Below, piece by piece: positions 56,274-58,806 of a stretch of 58,806 bases of DNA. The notes below the pieces were generated by a model. That model did no database searches. It had not been told where the DNA came from and was given only the letters and a program-made list of their open reading frames with translations. Source of the stretch: Nocardia pseudovaccinii NBRC 100343 (GTDB lineage Bacteria; Actinomycetota; Actinomycetes; Mycobacteriales; Mycobacteriaceae); NCBI RefSeq assembly GCF_001613225.1, contig NZ_BDBY01000176.1, forward strand, positions 1-58,806, given 5' to 3'. Positions within the stretch are counted from its first letter, which is position 1. Each line of letters starts with the position of its first letter. The position numbers were made by a program, and so were the translations under genes.

Positions 56274-57887
56274 TCAGGCAGCGCCGGTAGCTGGTACTTC
56301 CACCTCGATCCGCAGGCCAGCCGTGTAACCGGCGACCAATTCGGCGGTACCGTCGACGGTGTGCGCGGTGCCATAAACGTAGTGGTCGGGTCGAATCAGC
56401 ACTGCCGCAATCGAATTGGCTTGGAACCAGCGCGACCATTCCCCGGTGAAGTCGCGCAGATCGGGTTCGCCGGTGGCGGCAATCGATTTCGCGGTGATGT
56501 CAACCGCACTCGAGGACTGCCGCACCGACGCGTCGAGTACCTGTTCTGCGGGCCGATCGGCCGCCAACAACAGGACGGCGCCGCTTCCCGTCGCAGTATC
56601 CAGGAGCTTGGGTGAGCGGTCGACCTCGACTGCGAACTGCGGGACAAGGGTGCCACCCAGCACGCTGTCCGCCAGGACGATACCGCTGCCCAGGACCGGA
56701 CGAGCTGCCACAGGCAGCACTTTCGCCGGGTTGGCACCGCCGGCGATCATGCGCGCATCGCGCTGCGCCGCCTGCTCCGGATCCAGTACGCAGATCACCT
56801 TGCCCAGCTCCACCGACATTGCGATCGCGTGCTGCAGATGCAGACTCCGCTCGCTGGTGTAGGTATCGAGCAGCGCGGGTTCGGAGACCCCACGCAACAC
56901 ACGATCCAGCTTCCACGTCAGATTCGCCGCATCACGCAGCCCCGAGCACATGCCCTGTCCAGCGAAGGGGGGCATCTGGTGCGCGGCGTCGCCGGCGATG
57001 GCAAGTCGTCCGCTGCTCCATTTGTCGGCCCAGCGGGCGGCGAAGGTATACATTGCATGCCGTTCCAGCCGCGTGTTCTGTGGGGTTCTTCCCCACGCCG
57101 CCAACAGCTTCCATGCCGCATCAATGGTGCCGAGCTCACGCGCGTCCTCACCGGGTAGGCGCATGAACTCCCAGCGCCGCCGGGTAGGGCCGCCGGACAC
57201 GATCGTGGTCGGACGGACCGGGTCGCACAGTTGCCAGTTCATCGGCGACCATTCGATGTCGTCGGTGGGGATCGTATCGACGATCAGCCAGTCGAAGAAG
57301 AAGCCCTGGTCGTCCATCTCCGCGCCCATCCGACTGCGCACGAAACTGTTCGCGCCATCGCAACCGATCACATAGCGAGCGGTAAAGGTACGAGTGACCT
57401 CGGTCGTTGAGACTAGCTGGCCAGGCTTGGCCACTTGTGTATAACCGGTCGAGACCACGACGCGGTCCTCGAACTCCGAGATATCGACGACGTCCGCGCC
57501 GCGTACCAGCCGTACATTCGGCATGGACTCGATGGCTTCGGCGAGCACCTGTTCCAGCTGTGGCTGCGAGAAGAAGTTCGCGGTCGGCCACCCGTTCGGA
57601 CCCGTTCCCGACCAGTCGATGCGCAGTAGCGCCTCACCCGCGGCATTGCGCCACTCGTAGAAGTCCGGCACGGGCTCGGTGACGGCCTTGATCTCCTCGG
57701 TGAGATCCATGGATTGGAACACCCGACCGATCTCGTCATCGAAATGCACCGCCCGCGGCAGCGGGTACGGTGCCGGCCAACGCTCGGCCACGACGACGTC
57801 GTGCCCCTTCTGCCCGAGCATGCGCGCGGTCGCCAAACCGACCGGGCCGGCGCCGACAATCACCACGTCGTGATGTGAGTTCTGCAT
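56274..57887 (-). CDS. MhpA-like FAD aromatic hydroxylase
   Basis: A 537-residue group A flavin monooxygenase of the 3-(3-hydroxyphenyl)propionate hydroxylase type. FAD loop VVIVGAGPVGLATARMLGQK, DG motif VIGCDGANSFVRSRMGAEM, GD motif RLAIAGDAAHQMPPFAGQGM, then CSGLRDAANLTWKLD. Full length, including the C-terminal thioredoxin-like region. ATG at 57887 follows AGGA; the protein before it in the longer frame is not conserved-looking. First gene of the ring-cleavage operon, facing the GntR regulator. Confidence 0.9.
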   Translation of the reverse strand: MQNSHHDVVIVGAGPVGLATARMLGQKGHDVVVAERWPAPYPLPRAVHFDDEIGRVFQSMDLTEEIKAVTEPVPDFYEWRNAAGEALLRIDWSGTGPNGWPTANFFSQPQLEQVLAEAIESMPNVRLVRGADVVDISEFEDRVVVSTGYTQVAKPGQLVSTTEVTRTFTARYVIGCDGANSFVRSRMGAEMDDQGFFFDWLIVDTIPTDDIEWSPMNWQLCDPVRPTTIVSGGPTRRRWEFMRLPGEDARELGTIDAAWKLLAAWGRTPQNTRLERHAMYTFAARWADKWSSGRLAIAGDAAHQMPPFAGQGMCSGLRDAANLTWKLDRVLRGVSEPALLDTYTSERSLHLQHAIAMSVELGKVICVLDPEQAAQRDARMIAGGANPAKVLPVAARPVLGSGIVLADSVLGGTLVPQFAVEVDRSPKLLDTATGSGAVLLLAADRPAEQVLDASVRQSSSAVDITAKSIAATGEPDLRDFTGEWSRWFQANSIAAVLIRPDHYVYGTAHTVDGTAELVAGYTAGLRIEVEVPATGAA

Positions 57888-57940
57888 GAATCCTCGCTGC
57901 GGGAGATACCCGATGGGCAACTATTCGACCCTATTGAGCA

Positions 57941-58006
57941 TGATTAATAGGGCTAGAATCGCCCGGCTGGTAGGTTTTGTCAAGCCACCGGGTGTGATTA
58001 ATTAGG
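57941..58006. promoter_or_regulatory. Repeated TGATTAAT sites in the divergent promoter
   Basis: TGATTAATAGGG at 57941-57952 and TGATTAATTAGG at 57995-58006 lie in the 164-base gap between the MhpA-like gene and the GntR gene. The two near-identical A/T-rich sites 54 bases apart are candidate GntR/FadR binding sites. Confidence 0.5.
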
Positions 58007-58051
58007 TTTGATTCGGCGAGATGCCGAAGTCATGCGACAGGAAGCAGGCAA

Positions 58052-58774
58052 GTGACCGATCTAGCCGAGCGGATGACCCGAGGCGGGCGCGGCAGCCGTA
58101 CCGAGCGAGCCACCGAGGTCATCGCCGAATTGGCCGAAAATGCCTCGGCCGGTGCGCATCTGGGCACGAAGGTGGAGCTTCAGCAGCGATGTGGAGTCGC
58201 CAAGAGCACCTTCAATGAGGCCTTGCGCATCCTGCAGGCACGCGGTGTGATCACGGTCCGGTCCGGGCCGGGCGGAGGCGTATTCGCGGCGAAGCCGAAT
58301 CCGTTTGTGCAGCTCGGTAATTCACTTCTGTCACTGGATGCTGCCGAAGCTGATGTGGCCGACGCGGTGCGTATCCGCGATGCATTGGACCCGCTGTTGA
58401 TCGATGATGCCCTCGAGTACTGCTCGGCCCGCGATATCTCGAGCATGCGCGCCATCGTCTCGAAAATGCGCAAGGCCGCCGCCGATGATCGACCTGTCGA
58501 CTTCATCCGCGCGAACTGGGCCCTGCACGCGGCAATCGCGCAGGTCAGTCCGCATACCCTCATGCGCTCCATATATCTGAGCCTGCTCGATGTCATCGAA
58601 TCGCACACCGTGTCGGTGCTGCCGACCACCCAGCATTCGTTGCCCGCCTACATCTCCGAGCGACTGCGGTTACACGAGGAGCTGGTAGAGGCCCTCGCCG
58701 CAGGAGACCGATTGCGGGCGAAACAGCTGATCGATCAGCATCGCATCGCCACGCCGCAACCGGACCTCCCGTGA
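58052..58774 (+). CDS. GntR/FadR-family transcriptional regulator
   Basis: A 240-residue regulator. Winged helix: VIAELAENASAGAHLGTKVE, LQQRCGVAKSTFNEALRILQ, ARGVITVRSGPGGGVF. FCD domain: VRIRDALDPLLIDDALEYCS, FIRANWALHAAIAQVSPHTL, RLRLHEELVEALAAGDRLRA, with histidines that bind metal in this family. GTG start at 58052 with AGGAAG upstream. Divergent from the aromatic operon and its likely controller; the ligand may be a pathway acid. Confidence 0.9.
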   Translation: MTDLAERMTRGGRGSRTERATEVIAELAENASAGAHLGTKVELQQRCGVAKSTFNEALRILQARGVITVRSGPGGGVFAAKPNPFVQLGNSLLSLDAAEADVADAVRIRDALDPLLIDDALEYCSARDISSMRAIVSKMRKAAADDRPVDFIRANWALHAAIAQVSPHTLMRSIYLSLLDVIESHTVSVLPTTQHSLPAYISERLRLHEELVEALAAGDRLRAKQLIDQHRIATPQPDLP

Positions 58775-58806
58775 ATCGGACACTCAAAGGCGTCTCTTCG
58801 AAATCA

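Overview
The window is high-GC actinobacterial DNA. It most resembles a mycolate-containing, mycothiol-using genus such as Nocardia or Rhodococcus. Pointers are an S-(hydroxymethyl)mycothiol dehydrogenase, class I P450s with a short [3Fe-4S]-type ferredoxin, a PknK-like kinase/LuxR regulator, a PucR regulator, and GTG/TTG starts. The genus is inference. No rRNA, tRNA or CRISPR array was found.

Layout. 1-2145: end of an NAD-dependent formate dehydrogenase operon (fdsA C-terminus, fdsD, fdhD). 2146-7100: eroded DNA with a truncated metallo-beta-lactamase-fold gene, a truncated TetR gene, a frameshifted ferredoxin, an ISL3 transposase remnant, a 169-bp direct repeat, and two intact genes (PNPOx-like and SDR-like). 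7149-22193: a one-carbon cluster. A P450 plus MetE-like operon on the minus strand diverges from a tight plus-strand operon metV-like, metF, MidA-like methyltransferase, core-metE, metK, ahcY, purU, adenosine-kinase-like, folD. This meets a minus-strand pair, homocysteine methyltransferase-MetF fusion and pucR. 22194-29050: remnants (MFS, flavin reductase, HsaA-type monooxygenase, SDR, F420-type nitroreductase) around a large PknK-like regulator and a TetR gene. 29116-34013: a catabolic-looking run (60-aa protein, TAXI-like binding protein without signal peptide, SnoaL-like, dead GcvT-type demethylase, GlcG/HbpS-like, FAD monooxygenase, pabB-like). 34237-45415: phytoene-desaturase-like oxidoreductase, MMPL transporter, a two-component system broken in both genes (frameshifted kinase; response regulator split by an IS110 element), a PIN-like gene, a tandem TetR-TetR fusion and its divergent DHA2 MFS pump. 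45416-47455: Tn3 remnant, frameshifted TetR, monooxygenase remnant. 47549-58774: a minus-strand aromatic degradation cluster (MhpA-type hydroxylase, extradiol dioxygenase, two FAH-family enzymes, Dabb, MBL hydrolase, P450, ferredoxin, mycothiol formaldehyde dehydrogenase, second MBL hydrolase, double-ABM protein), with a divergent GntR/FadR regulator.

How it may work together (inference). Two routes for methyl groups converge on formate. Oxidative P450 O- or N-demethylation would give formaldehyde, handled by the mycothiol dehydrogenase and perhaps the adjacent MBL hydrolase. Methyl groups carried on folate or homocysteine could be oxidised by MetF (with the MetV-like zinc protein), FolD and PurU. 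Formate would then be oxidised by the FDH at the left edge. MetK, AhcY and the adenosine-kinase-like protein complete a SAM cycle. The candidate undescribed system is this cobalamin-free methyl-handling operon, which has two MetE-like zinc proteins, a split MetV/MetF pair and a MidA-like methyltransferase under a possible PucR switch. The many dead aromatic-catabolism genes and the repeated promoter-like modules suggest recurrent rearrangement of catabolic operons.
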